DNA of 36,736 nucleotides from assembly GCA_964632395.1 (NCBI GenBank), contig CAZWES010000012.1, positions 1 to 36,736 on the forward strand, read 5' to 3'. The DNA is from CAZWES01 sp964632395 (GTDB lineage: Bacteria; Patescibacteriota; Gracilibacteria; Peribacterales; Peribacteraceae). The notes under the pieces were generated by a model. That model saw only the letters and a list, made by a program, of their open reading frames with translations, did not search any database and had not been told where the DNA came from. Made by a program: the position numbers and the translations under genes. Shown here piece after piece: positions 7,702-14,668 of the stretch (its first letter is position 1; every line of letters starts with the position of its first letter).

Positions 7702-8040
7702 ATGACCATCACAATCTCCAACCTCGAGCTCTGGACCCACCTCGGCATCACCAAGGAGGAGCGCATGAGCGAACAACGAATCCTGACAAATATCACACTT
7801 GAATGCGAAGGATGTGACGCATGTGAAACAGATGACATCGCTGATACTGTGAATTATGAGGATGTTGTGAAACAGATCAAAAAAGTCGCCAAGGCAAATT
7901 ACAAGACGCTTGAAAAACTTGGTGATGAAATTTGCAGTGCAATCCTCAAAAACAAAAAAGTAAAGAGTATCTCGATTAAATTGACTAAACATGTCCTCCC
8001 CGGGACAAAGGGAATCACCATTTCCATCACTAAGCCATAG
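7702..8040 (+). CDS. folB: Dihydroneopterin aldolase
   Basis: FolB cleaves 7,8-dihydroneopterin to 6-hydroxymethyl-dihydropterin in folate synthesis. The 112-residue protein shows the family pattern: MTITISNLELWTHLG, the catalytic-region Glu in KEERMSEQR, DTVNYEDVV and LEKLGDEICSAIL. An in-frame ATG at 7645 is inside the perfect palindrome and would add residues unlike any FolB, so the ATG at 7702 is used. No SD is visible. It is the first gene of a folB-folK-folE operon; its TAG stop overlaps the presumed AUA start of folK. Confidence 0.9.
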   Translation: MTITISNLELWTHLGITKEERMSEQRILTNITLECEGCDACETDDIADTVNYEDVVKQIKKVAKANYKTLEKLGDEICSAILKNKKVKSISIKLTKHVLPGTKGITISITKP

Positions 8041-8522
8041 CAACTTTTTACATCGGCCTCGGCTCCAATATTGATCCGGAAGAAAATCTCCGTGCAGCCG
8101 CGCAAATGCTAAGAGATGAATTTTCTGATGTCACCTTCTCCTCGGTCTATCGCTCTGCTCCAATGTTAAAAGAAGATCAACCTGACTTTTTAAATGCTGT
8201 TGCAAAAATCGAAGCTGACGGCGCTCCCCCAGAGATCTTCAGCAATCTCCAATCAATTGAAAAAAAGCTAAAGAAAGATCCGCCTGAAAGATTTGGCCCG
8301 AGGACGATTGATCTTGATCTTCTTCTTTTTGACACAATCTCGCTCAACGAGGATGACTTAAAAATACCCCATCCACATCTCCACGAGCGCCGCTTCGTCC
8401 TCGAGCCTCTCTGCGAACTCATTGACTCAAATATCACCCATCCGACTCTGAACGAAAAATTCGGAAACCTGCTAAAAACTACAGAAGATCAGAGCTGCGA
8501 GAAGGTTGATCTGGTACTCTGA
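8037..8522 (+). CDS. folK: HPPK (2-amino-4-hydroxy-6-hydroxymethyldihydropteridine pyrophosphokinase), apparent AUA start
   Basis: FolK transfers pyrophosphate from ATP to 6-hydroxymethyl-dihydropterin. The conserved N-terminus (ATFYIGLGSN), FLNAVAKIE, and the catalytic stretch RFGPRTIDLDLLLFD with IPHPHLHERRFVL are all present. The first ATG (8106) would delete the conserved GSN region. Between the in-frame stop TAA (8031-8033) and that ATG there is no ATG, GTG or TTG. ATA at 8037-8039 gives an N-terminus of family length (161 residues) and overlaps the folB TAG as ATAG, mimicking a coupled ATGA junction. Initiation at AUA by reinitiation is therefore inferred; a sequencing error (G read as A) is the main alternative. 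Its stop overlaps the folE start (TGATG). Confidence 0.87.
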   Translation: MATFYIGLGSNIDPEENLRAAAQMLRDEFSDVTFSSVYRSAPMLKEDQPDFLNAVAKIEADGAPPEIFSNLQSIEKKLKKDPPERFGPRTIDLDLLLFDTISLNEDDLKIPHPHLHERRFVLEPLCELIDSNITHPTLNEKFGNLLKTTEDQSCEKVDLVL

Positions 8523-9067
8523 TGGTGATGCATGACCTCATTGCCAAACTTCTTGAAGAAATCGGAGAAGACCCAAATCGCTCCGGTTTAAAAAGCACTC
8601 CAAAGCGATGGATGAATGCGATGCATGAACTAACATCAGGTTATTCGCAGAATCTTGAGGAAATCGCAAACAATGCAGTTTTTCCTGCAGAAAATAGTGA
8701 GATGGTGATCATCAAGGATATTGAATTTTACTCACTCTGCGAACATCATCTGCTGCCATTTATTGGAAAGGCACACGTTGGCTACGTACCTGATGAGAAG
8801 ATTATTGGATTCTCCAAAATCCCCAGGATTGTTGAGATGTATGCAAAGCGTCTACAGGTTCAGGAGCGGCTTGGCGAAGAAATTTGTGATGCGATCAATG
8901 AGATCATCCATCCAAAAGGAATTGGTGTTTTGATTGAGGCAACACATCTTTGCATGAGCATGCGTGGAATTGCCAAGGAGTCTGCAAAAGCCGTTACAAC
9001 GCACATGAAAGGTGAATTTGCTGCTGAGGTGAGCATGAAGGAGGAATTTTTGGGCCTGGTGACGTAA
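8522..9067 (+). CDS. folE: GTP cyclohydrolase I
   Basis: FolE converts GTP to 7,8-dihydroneopterin triphosphate, the first step of the pterin branch. The 181-residue length is typical of the bacterial type I enzyme. Zinc-site and catalytic motifs are intact: YSLCEHHLLPF, GKAHVGYVP and ATHLCMSMRG. The start ATG overlaps the folK stop (TGATG), indicating translational coupling; a second ATG two codons later is equally possible. Together with folB, folK, the nearby DHFR gene and thyA it gives most of the folate/dTMP route. Confidence 0.95.
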   Translation: MVMHDLIAKLLEEIGEDPNRSGLKSTPKRWMNAMHELTSGYSQNLEEIANNAVFPAENSEMVIIKDIEFYSLCEHHLLPFIGKAHVGYVPDEKIIGFSKIPRIVEMYAKRLQVQERLGEEICDAINEIIHPKGIGVLIEATHLCMSMRGIAKESAKAVTTHMKGEFAAEVSMKEEFLGLVT

Positions 9068-9076
9068 AAATAGGAC

Positions 9077-9104
9077 TTGAGAGTACTCGCGAGGGGGGTA
9101 TCAT
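9077..9104 (+). promoter_or_regulatory. Sigma70-type promoter for a leaderless mRNA
   Basis: TTGAGA (9077-9082), 16 nt, TATCAT (9099-9104), then 8 nt to the ATG at 9113. This is one of the clearest examples in the window of a promoter that puts the transcript start at the start codon. Confidence 0.7.
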
Positions 9105-9112
9105 ACACGGTG

Positions 9113-9412
9113 ATGCCATTCTACAAACGAGTCACATCCATCGATCCACTCTCCACAACCAAGGTTGTCGCACTCCTTGGTGTTCTATGGGCATTCCTCG
9201 CATGGCTGCTTGATGGAATCGCACTCACAGTGTTTTTGAGCGGCCAAGCAGCAGCCCTTGCTGATATGCCCTCGCCATTTAGCGTCGGCGCACTTGTGAG
9301 CGGAGTTATCGGCGGGTTCCTGGGTGGTGCAATCTCCGGGTTCTTAGGATGCCTTGTATACAACTTCCTCGCAAAGAAGGTTGGAGGAATTAAAGTCGAG
9401 CTGAACGAGTAG
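9113..9412 (+). CDS. Small membrane protein, 99 aa
   Basis: Unrecognised integral membrane protein with two hydrophobic segments (about residues 17-40, VVALLGVLWAFLAWLLDGIA, and 61-85, a Gly-rich LVSGVIGGFLGGAISGFLG). The Gly-zipper-like second segment suggests helix packing or oligomerisation. The frame is open 36 nt further upstream, but that part overlaps its own -35 region, and the promoter places the transcript start at this ATG. It follows folE but has its own promoter. No function is assigned. Confidence 0.7.
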   Translation: MPFYKRVTSIDPLSTTKVVALLGVLWAFLAWLLDGIALTVFLSGQAAALADMPSPFSVGALVSGVIGGFLGGAISGFLGCLVYNFLAKKVGGIKVELNE

Positions 9413-9420
9413 CCTTGTGA

Positions 9421-9981
9421 TTACTCATTTGTTCTTCTCTCGTACACCAAAAACGAGTACGGATGTGGGTTGTCTGAATCTGCTTCGCTCTTTTCTTCGC
9501 TCACAATCTTCCACTCACTCCCCGGAATGGGCGGGAAGAATTTATCGCCATCAAAACTGTGATGGATGCGCGTGAGCTCGATCTTGTCTGCCCGTGGCAT
9601 TGCAAGTTCGTAAATCTGCTGGCCTCCGATGACGAACGCCTCACCCTGCTTCGGTGTTTTCTCCTCATTCCAATCAGTGAGGAATGAAGGATCATCCACA
9701 ATCCCTTTTGCAAGCTGAACGGCGTCCTCAAAAGATGAAACCTGATCAATATCATTCGCATACAAAGATCCTTTCCGCGTGATGACTATATTCCTACGAT
9801 TTGGCAGCGGGTGATCAAGCTTTTCCAAAATTGAATCGAAGGTTTTACGCCCCATGATTACAGGATGCCCTTCTGTCCTCTCACGAAAGTGCTTCAAGTC
9901 TGCAGGCATATCCCACGGGAGCGTGTTGCCAAGGCCGATCACACCGTCTTCATCCACGGCAGCGATTATTGTGAGGATCAT
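9421..9981 (-). CDS. folA: Dihydrofolate reductase
   Basis: Reduces dihydrofolate to tetrahydrofolate with NADPH, renewing the cofactor consumed by thymidylate synthase. The 186-residue protein has the expected features: VIGLGNTLPWDMPADLKHFR with the active-site Asp in PADL, HPVIMGRKTFDSI, PLPNRRNIVITR, and FVIGGQQIYELAMP. It is slightly longer than E. coli FolA because of an extra loop (DDPSFLTDWNEEKTPKQG). A promoter with TAATAT 6 nt before the ATG has its -35 inside palindromic repeat A3. Transcription converges on the small membrane protein gene. Confidence 0.95.
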   Translation of the reverse strand: MILTIIAAVDEDGVIGLGNTLPWDMPADLKHFRERTEGHPVIMGRKTFDSILEKLDHPLPNRRNIVITRKGSLYANDIDQVSSFEDAVQLAKGIVDDPSFLTDWNEEKTPKQGEAFVIGGQQIYELAMPRADKIELTRIHHSFDGDKFFPPIPGSEWKIVSEEKSEADSDNPHPYSFLVYERRTNE

Positions 9982-9987
9982 GGGGGA

Positions 9988-10016
9988 ATATTAAAGTTAC
10001 AAGCACCAAATTCCAA
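9988..10016 (-). promoter_or_regulatory. DHFR promoter, -35 supplied by a palindromic repeat
   Basis: On the minus strand TTGGAA (10011-10016) is 17 nt from TAATAT (9988-9993), which is 6 nt before the ATG at 9981. TTGGAA lies within repeat family A copy 3. Confidence 0.6.
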
Positions 10017-10096
10017 GCACCAAAAGAATCTCAAATTCCAAATCACAAACGGTTTTGGAATTTGAGATTTGGAATTCTTTTGGAATTTGGTGCTTG
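10000..10096. repeat. Palindromic repeat family A, copy 3
   Basis: CAAGCACCAAATTCC at the left end and GGAATTTGGTGCTTG at the right end, with CCAAAAGAATCTCAAATTCC inside and its near complement opposite. It lies between the ATP-grasp-like gene and the DHFR gene. Confidence 0.9.
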
Positions 10097-10113
10097 AAAT
10101 CTGGTGCCTGCTG

Positions 10114-11469
10114 TTACAAACAGCAAACCGGCGTCATAAACCCATCATCCTGCCCCTCTGGCGTAACTGCATCAATTTTCTCGCGTTCGAATTGGCGACT
10201 ACCAAAGAGGACATGCTTCCCCGAATTTGTATATGTGAGGTATGTCATCAGGTCGAATTTATGTGCCGCATAATCATACTCGATCCACTTTTGGCGTGGT
10301 TCTGTGAGTTTGACGAATGGTGGTTTTTTGAACTCCTGAACAGTCCAAGTTGCTCCTTCATTGAATTTACCAGTATTCTGGAATACTGGTAAATTGGAAG
10401 AGTTAGAAATTGAAACGTTCTCCCCGCCCGAATCAATATCCATCTTCAAAACAACCCCATCCCATTTCTCCATCTCCTCGAGATGACTCTCATATTCCTC
10501 AAACGGGAAAGAGGGGATTAACACAGATTGCAACAAATCCCATTCCTCATCCGTGACGGCGCTCGGCTTCTCAATTCTCTGAAGCACTGATAAGAAATGC
10601 TTGTTCTCAAACAAAACATCTGACCGCGGAGGAACCGGAAGAATCTCGCGCTCCTCCAGAAATCTCTGAACCTTTTCAAGTGCCGGAATATCCTCAAACC
10701 AATCAACAAAAACCGCATCCAGATCGGCAATATCTTTGATGGGGGCAGGAAGTTTTTTGTGCTCGAAAATCTTCAGTTCGCCCTTATTCAATTCAAGCAG
10801 CACCGGACTTAAGTCTGTGTTCTCCTTCATCCACATTGAGTAATCCAGAAAATCACAAATGTGATCGTCATCGCCATTTTCCACTGCAACAAATCCAAAA
10901 GTTTTTGCATTAGGTTTTTGAGTTTTGCAGTACTCAGTCAAACTTGTAAGCATTGTAGGAATATCAAGTGAGGTGAAGCCTGAAGGGGGATCAAATGAAT
11001 AATGCTTCTTCAAAAATTTTCGATACCTCAAAAAATCCGTAAGCCCTGCACCACCAGAATTAACCTCCACAAGCCACAACTTCTCATTCTCCTCATCCAC
11101 AAAAAAATCTGCACGCACGGTGCGCATACAAAATGGCGAGCCCAAGGCATTCTCTCTCGTCACAGGAATATTTTGCAAAGGCCTGAGTAACATCTTCCTC
11201 AATTCTTCATTCGATTGCATTTCTGCATGTAGTGCCCTGCAAACTCTGTGATGAATATCCGCAATCTTTGCCGCCTGATCCAACAAATCCTGACGAATGC
11301 CAACACACCCCGCCATCACAGAATCGCAAAGATCGTGCTCGATGTGGGTGAGGCTGTTTAGATATTTTGAATACTCATCCCATTGTGGGCGGGTAAGTGG
11401 GAGGAATTTGGCAGGAGGAGATGCGGTTAATGTTGATTTTTGCGTGGGTGTTTGTATAGAGGTGAGCAT
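10114..11469 (-). CDS. ATP-grasp-like protein, possibly circularly permuted type
   Basis: About 451 residues, no membrane segment. Two stretches recall circularly permuted ATP-grasp proteins (DUF407/glutathionylspermidine-synthase-like): VRADFFVDEENEKLWLVEVN followed by GGAGL (R-x-D...E-x-N), and later LDAVFVDWFE, a VPPRSDVLFENKHFLSVL segment and a C-terminal TVQEFKKPPF. Such enzymes ligate an amine to a carboxylate using ATP; the substrate here is unknown. It ends in CCL. A perfect 32-bp palindrome (10364-10395) is carried in frame near the C-terminal region. An upstream ATG (11496) is less likely; TACACT lies 6 nt before the chosen ATG. The family call is by motif reading only. Confidence 0.62.
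   Translation of the reverse strand: MLTSIQTPTQKSTLTASPPAKFLPLTRPQWDEYSKYLNSLTHIEHDLCDSVMAGCVGIRQDLLDQAAKIADIHHRVCRALHAEMQSNEELRKMLLRPLQNIPVTRENALGSPFCMRTVRADFFVDEENEKLWLVEVNSGGAGLTDFLRYRKFLKKHYSFDPPSGFTSLDIPTMLTSLTEYCKTQKPNAKTFGFVAVENGDDDHICDFLDYSMWMKENTDLSPVLLELNKGELKIFEHKKLPAPIKDIADLDAVFVDWFEDIPALEKVQRFLEEREILPVPPRSDVLFENKHFLSVLQRIEKPSAVTDEEWDLLQSVLIPSFPFEEYESHLEEMEKWDGVVLKMDIDSGGENVSISNSSNLPVFQNTGKFNEGATWTVQEFKKPPFVKLTEPRQKWIEYDYAAHKFDLMTYLTYTNSGKHVLFGSRQFEREKIDAVTPEGQDDGFMTPVCCL
10364..10395. repeat. Perfect palindrome inside the ATP-grasp-like gene
   Basis: Two exact 15-nt arms (AATTTACCAGTATTC and its complement) with a 2-nt loop. Read on the coding strand it gives NLPVFQNTGKF and keeps the frame. 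Confidence 0.92.
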
Positions 11470-11598
11470 GAAGTGAGTGTACGTGCAAGATGACAAAATA
11501 TGCGCTGTTCTTTATCTGTAGGCGATTCTGAAGGGGGCATGATATAGTGTGGCCAGGAGTGTAGCACGACAAGCTATTCTGTGTTAGAGTACGCCCCT

Positions 11599-11769
11599 AT
11601 GGAATTCGGAGCCAAATACGCCGGCAAATGGGTAGCTGTTAAAGGTGTCAAGATTATCGGTTCAAACTCATCTTTTAGCGAATTAAGAAAGCGTATTCGC
11701 AAGAGAAAAGATCATAAATCTATATCTTTTGATCTTATCCCCAAAGGGCTTTTAACCGGCGGATTCTGA
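11599..11769 (+). CDS. DUF5678-like small protein, 56 aa
   Basis: Small soluble protein with the pattern Y-A-G-K-W-V-A-V-x-x-x-x-I, then a basic helix (FSELRKRIRKRKDHKS) and a final strand (ISFDLIPKG), resembling the DUF5678 family. A GTG at 11581 could extend it by six residues, but these come from a degraded repeat, so the ATG at 11599 is preferred. Its TGA overlaps an ATG (11769) that opens a short frame leading into the retropepsin gene, suggesting a two-gene operon. Function of the family is unknown; the pairing may mean it is a partner or substrate of the protease. Confidence 0.68.
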   Translation: MEFGAKYAGKWVAVKGVKIIGSNSSFSELRKRIRKRKDHKSISFDLIPKGLLTGGF

Positions 11770-11858
11770 TGCCAAAATTTTCCTTTCGCCAAGACTACGC
11801 AAAGAGAACTACCAAAGACAGGGAGGTGATTTTTTTTGGCATTGCGTGTCACTTTTAG
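11769..11858 (+). other. Short frame leading into the retropepsin gene (possible true N-terminus)
   Basis: Starting at the ATG that overlaps the DUF5678-like stop, 29 codons read MPKFSFRQDYAKRTTKDREV and then run across eight T residues (11830-11837) to a stop. Removing one T would fuse this frame to the retropepsin frame. It may be a natural upstream part lost by frameshift, a slippage site, a sequencing error, or chance. Confidence 0.45.
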
Positions 11859-12207
11859 GTACAAAAAGTTCAGGGAAACTATTGGCAATGCATTGGTAGA
11901 CACGGGGGCCGACGAAACGCTTCTACCATTATCAATGGCAAACGAGATGGGTTTTGATTTTGATCTGGATAAAGACAGAACAATGTGTGGTGGGGCAGGT
12001 GGAAAGCAATTCCCAATTTACAAATCACCAGAACAGATAGAATTCATTCTTGAGAGCCCTGGGTTTCGTCCATATTCATGGAAGTCGAATGTATTCTTCA
12101 CCCTGGAACAACCAACAATCCTGATAGGAAGAAAAAACTTCCTAGATAGATTTGTTGTTAAACTGGATGGCAAGAATCGAATTCTTGAGATCAACGCAAA
12201 CACCTAA
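11836..12207 (+). CDS. Retropepsin-like aspartic protease
   Basis: Single-domain aspartic protease of 123 residues, the size of a retroviral protease subunit, so it should dimerise to form the active site. The catalytic motif is ALVDTGADETLLPLS, the presumed flap is GGAGGKQFPIY, and the C-terminal conserved strand-helix is PTILIGRKNFLDRFVV. The start is TTG, 6 nt after GGAGGTGA (11822-11829), one of the few strong SDs here. However, the upstream short frame could be its real N-terminus if the T8 run is a frameshift. It is paired with the DUF5678-like gene; substrate unknown. It ends 11 nt before the assembly gap. Confidence 0.83.
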   Translation: MALRVTFRYKKFRETIGNALVDTGADETLLPLSMANEMGFDFDLDKDRTMCGGAGGKQFPIYKSPEQIEFILESPGFRPYSWKSNVFFTLEQPTILIGRKNFLDRFVVKLDGKNRILEINANT

Positions 12208-12218
12208 AACACCTACAC

Positions 12219-12318
12219 NNNNNNNNNNNNNNNNNNNNNNNNNNNNNNNNNNNNNNNNNNNNNNNNNNNNNNNNNNNNNNNNNNNNNNNNNNNNNNNNNN
12301 NNNNNNNNNNNNNNNNNN
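12219..12318. other. Assembly gap (100 Ns)
   Basis: A run of exactly 100 N characters, the usual scaffold-gap placeholder, so the real length is unknown. It hides the thyA stop codon and whatever lies between thyA and the retropepsin gene. Confidence 0.99.
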
Positions 12319-13324
12319 ACACTGCAATCGGCGCCTTGATTGCAGGATGCGGATCGTAATCCTCAACTGCAATGTCGCCGAAGGTGAACTTGAAGACATC
12401 CTTCACTTCCGGATTTAATTTGAGAGTCGGCAAGGCACGAGGCTCACGTGAAAGTTGCTCGCGTGCCTGGTCTAGGTGGTTGAGATACAGATGTACATCA
12501 CCAAAGGTGTGCACAAAGTCGCCAACTTCAAGATCGCATGCCTGTGCGATCATGTGGGTAAGGAGTGAGTAGGATGCAATGTTGAATGGAACGCCGAGGA
12601 AGGCATCGGCAGATCTTTGGTAGAGCTGACAGGACAACTTTCCTCGAGCGAGGCTGCGCTGTCTCTCGACTCGTTCGCCCTTCGCTCCGCTACGGGCTCT
12701 CTCGCTCGAGAAGAGCGCAGCCGAGTCGAGAGGCTCCTGACTACTGCCCTGCGGTTCTACATAAAACTGGAATACGGTGTGACACAATGGTGGTGCCGAT
12801 CTCTTCCCATGAATCAACTCCTGAATATCTGCAACATTCCATCCACTCACAATCAGACGCCGTGAATCTGGATTCTTTTTAATCTCATCCACAACGTTTT
12901 TGATCTGATTGATTAGCTTGCCATCCTTCCCTTCCCACCTTATCCACTGCTTGCCGTAGACCGGACCCAGCTCACCCCACTTTGCAGCAAATTCATCACT
13001 CTCACGAATCTTTGTGATGAACTCCTCAAGCGTTTCGCCCTGATACTCATCACTTGCTTTATAACCCTCATACGGCCACTCGTTCCAGATCCCAACTCCC
13101 TGATCTACGAGATACTTGATGTTTGTATCTCCCGTTAAAAACCACAAAAGCTCATGTGTGATCCCGCGGAAGAAGACTTTCTTGGTTGTTAAAAGCGGGA
13201 AGCCTTCGGAGAGCGGAATTCTCATCTGGTACCCAAAAACACTAAGCGTACCTGTACCCGTACGGTCATCTTTCTTCGTGCCGTTATCTAGGATGTGCTG
13301 TAGGAGGTTTAGGTATGGGCGCAT
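12319..13324 (-). CDS. thyA: Thymidylate synthase with an in-frame repeat insertion; stop codon in the gap
   Basis: ThyA methylates dUMP to dTMP using methylene-tetrahydrofolate, producing the dihydrofolate that DHFR recycles. Signature parts are intact: RTGTGTLSVFG, the catalytic CHTVFQFYV (Cys181), the SCQLYQRSADAFLGVPFNIA segment, and the C-terminal YDPHPAIKAPIAV. That last string matches the natural C-terminus, so only the stop lies in the gap. Between FYVEPQ and KLSCQL about 36 extra residues are encoded by a repeat (12641-12745) where E. coli ThyA has a tight turn, so the insert probably sits on the surface. TATTCT lies 9 nt before the ATG. Confidence 0.93.
12641..12745. repeat. Complex inverted-repeat element inserted in thyA
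   Basis: Three complementary segment pairs: CTCGAGCGAG (12643-12652) with 12701-12710, GGCTGCGCT (12652-12660) with 12714-12722, and CTCTCGACTCG (12663-12673) with 12722-12732. The order is A-B-C then A'-B'-C', so they cannot all pair as one simple hairpin. It is translated as an Arg/Ser/Ala/Glu-rich loop, with no stop in the used frame. Confidence 0.85.
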
Positions 13325-13333
13325 GGGTAGGGG

Positions 13334-13339
13334 AGAATA
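13334..13339 (-). promoter_or_regulatory. -10 box for leaderless thyA
   Basis: TATTCT on the minus strand is 9 nt before the thyA ATG at 13324; no SD is seen. Confidence 0.45.
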
Positions 13340-13426
13340 CCATAAATTTGCAGGAATTTTTTGTCAGTCCACTACAAAATTGCAACACTTAAGATGTGGT
13401 TTTGAGAACGAAAGTAGTTGCTTATA

Positions 13427-13651
13427 TTAATGAATAAAATTTTCTGCCTCTCTTGCATCCTTAATTCCTTGCTGAATTCTGGCTAATGCAGCTGGGTCAC
13501 CAGTTTCTTCTCTCTGGTGTGCAAGCTCCTCTATTCTGGCATCAGTAAGATCGTCTGCATGGCAGAACTGGTATGGATCTCCCCCCAGATGGCCTTCTCC
13601 GGATTGCCTTTCCGTTTCTGGTGGATCATGAACTTCGAATCCTGTAGCCAT
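13427..13651 (-). CDS. Small hypothetical protein, 74 aa
   Basis: Unrecognised acidic soluble protein. The N-terminal half is Gly/Pro/His-rich and probably disordered; the C-terminal half (from about residue 34) is helical and charged (DARIEELAHQREETGDPAAL). The start ATG is preceded by CATTAAT, similar to the GATTAAT before the 102-aa gene at 28513, and the two proteins share an acidic helical style, though no homology is claimed. It stands alone between thyA and the next minus-strand gene. Confidence 0.55.
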   Translation of the reverse strand: MATGFEVHDPPETERQSGEGHLGGDPYQFCHADDLTDARIEELAHQREETGDPAALARIQQGIKDAREAENFIH

Positions 13652-13799
13652 ATTAATGGTTGTTAATGATTAATTGGCGCTACTCTACGCTTGTTTTGTA
13701 TGGAATCAACAGTTTCGCCGATCAATTGTTTTTGGCTTAGGGGTGCAGAAAAATGGAGCAGATGATACTTTAGCTATCCCTTCTCTCCACCACTCATTT

Positions 13800-14099
13800 T
13801 TATTGGATTGATTGTTCATCGAGAGCAAAGATATTATTTGGTTTTGGGAGCTTCTCGGCATCTTCGTTGCTCTCCTCATCTCCTTCGACTTTTTTAACTG
13901 CTTCGTTCCCGTCCTGATGATGAGTATCTTCATTTGAGTCATTGCTTGTTTTGCTTGTGACAACCAAAAGGCCCACGAGAGCTAAAAATGTACCTATCAT
14001 CATCTTACGCGTAGATGATTGTGCTTTATTTGAACCGCATATCGAACACTCTTCACAAGACACATTTCCCTGCTCCAGCATTTCACATTTTTCACTCAT
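13800..14099 (-). CDS. Small membrane protein with N-terminal Cys cluster, 99 aa
   Basis: Unrecognised. The N-terminus has four cysteines (Cys5, 15, 18, 21; C-E-E-C-S-I-C-G) that could bind zinc, followed by a membrane segment (MMIGTFLALVGLLVV, about residues 33-47) and an acidic, probably disordered tail of about 50 residues. With Lys/Arg before the membrane segment, the Cys cluster should be cytoplasmic and the tail outside. It lies 32 nt downstream of the YraN gene on the same strand and may share its transcript. Confidence 0.6.
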   Translation of the reverse strand: MSEKCEMLEQGNVSCEECSICGSNKAQSSTRKMMIGTFLALVGLLVVTSKTSNDSNEDTHHQDGNEAVKKVEGDEESNEDAEKLPKPNNIFALDEQSIQ

Positions 14100-14131
14100 A
14101 ATTCGAAGGGGTAAGGAGGCCGATGCTACAC

Positions 14132-14491
14132 CTATCCCGTCACATCTTCAAAATGTTCAACCACCTTTTCTCCACAAACCTCGATCACATCAATCCTCCC
14201 ACCAAAATCCAATCCGTGACGTTCCTGCTCCGAAAGCCACGACTCCGCTGCCTTTTTAATCCGTCCGACCTTCGCAGCATTCACTCGTACAGATGGCCTG
14301 AACTCATCACTCTGAACCGTATTCGCCTTAACTTCTACAAAAACTACATCGTCATTCTTGAGTGCAATGATGTCGATCTCACCCTCTTGAGTTTTGCAAT
14401 TACGCTCCAAAATGCGGTACCCATGCAAGGTGAGGTACTCAGTTGCAATATCTTCGCCCCTTTGGCCGATTTGGATGTGAGATTTGGTCAT
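14132..14491 (-). CDS. YraN family (UPF0102) endonuclease-like protein
   Basis: A 119-residue protein of the restriction-endonuclease-like fold. Conserved motifs are all present: GQRGEDIATEYLTLHGYRIL, RNCKTQEGEIDII (the G-E-I-D acid pair) and VVFVEVK with the catalytic Lys. The family is common but its biological role is unproven; a function in DNA processing is presumed. The upstream space to ssb has a GTACACC/GGTGTAC inverted repeat (14511-14534). It is followed by the Cys-cluster membrane protein gene. Confidence 0.92.
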   Translation of the reverse strand: MTKSHIQIGQRGEDIATEYLTLHGYRILERNCKTQEGEIDIIALKNDDVVFVEVKANTVQSDEFRPSVRVNAAKVGRIKKAAESWLSEQERHGLDFGGRIDVIEVCGEKVVEHFEDVTG

Positions 14492-14510
14492 AGGGGAGAG
14501 GTGAACAGGA

Positions 14511-14534
14511 GTACACCATACCCTAAAGGTGTAC
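14511..14534. repeat. Inverted repeat between yraN and ssb
   Basis: GTACACC (14511-14517) and GGTGTAC (14528-14534) with a 10-nt spacer, in the divergent yraN/ssb promoter space. It could be an operator. Confidence 0.4.
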
Positions 14535-14668
14535 GATGCGCAATCCGGAAAATTTGCATCCGAGCTTGACCCAAAATAAGGTAGCGCCGAACTGGTTCAA
14601 CCGACCACAGACTAAATGACTAAATCATCGGTTTCGTGGCCTCCTTTAATTCTATTACCCCTATTACC

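Noticed and set aside
13706..13963. Minus-strand frame of 85 codons
   Set aside because: Overlaps the Cys-cluster membrane protein in another frame; the latter has a believable topology.
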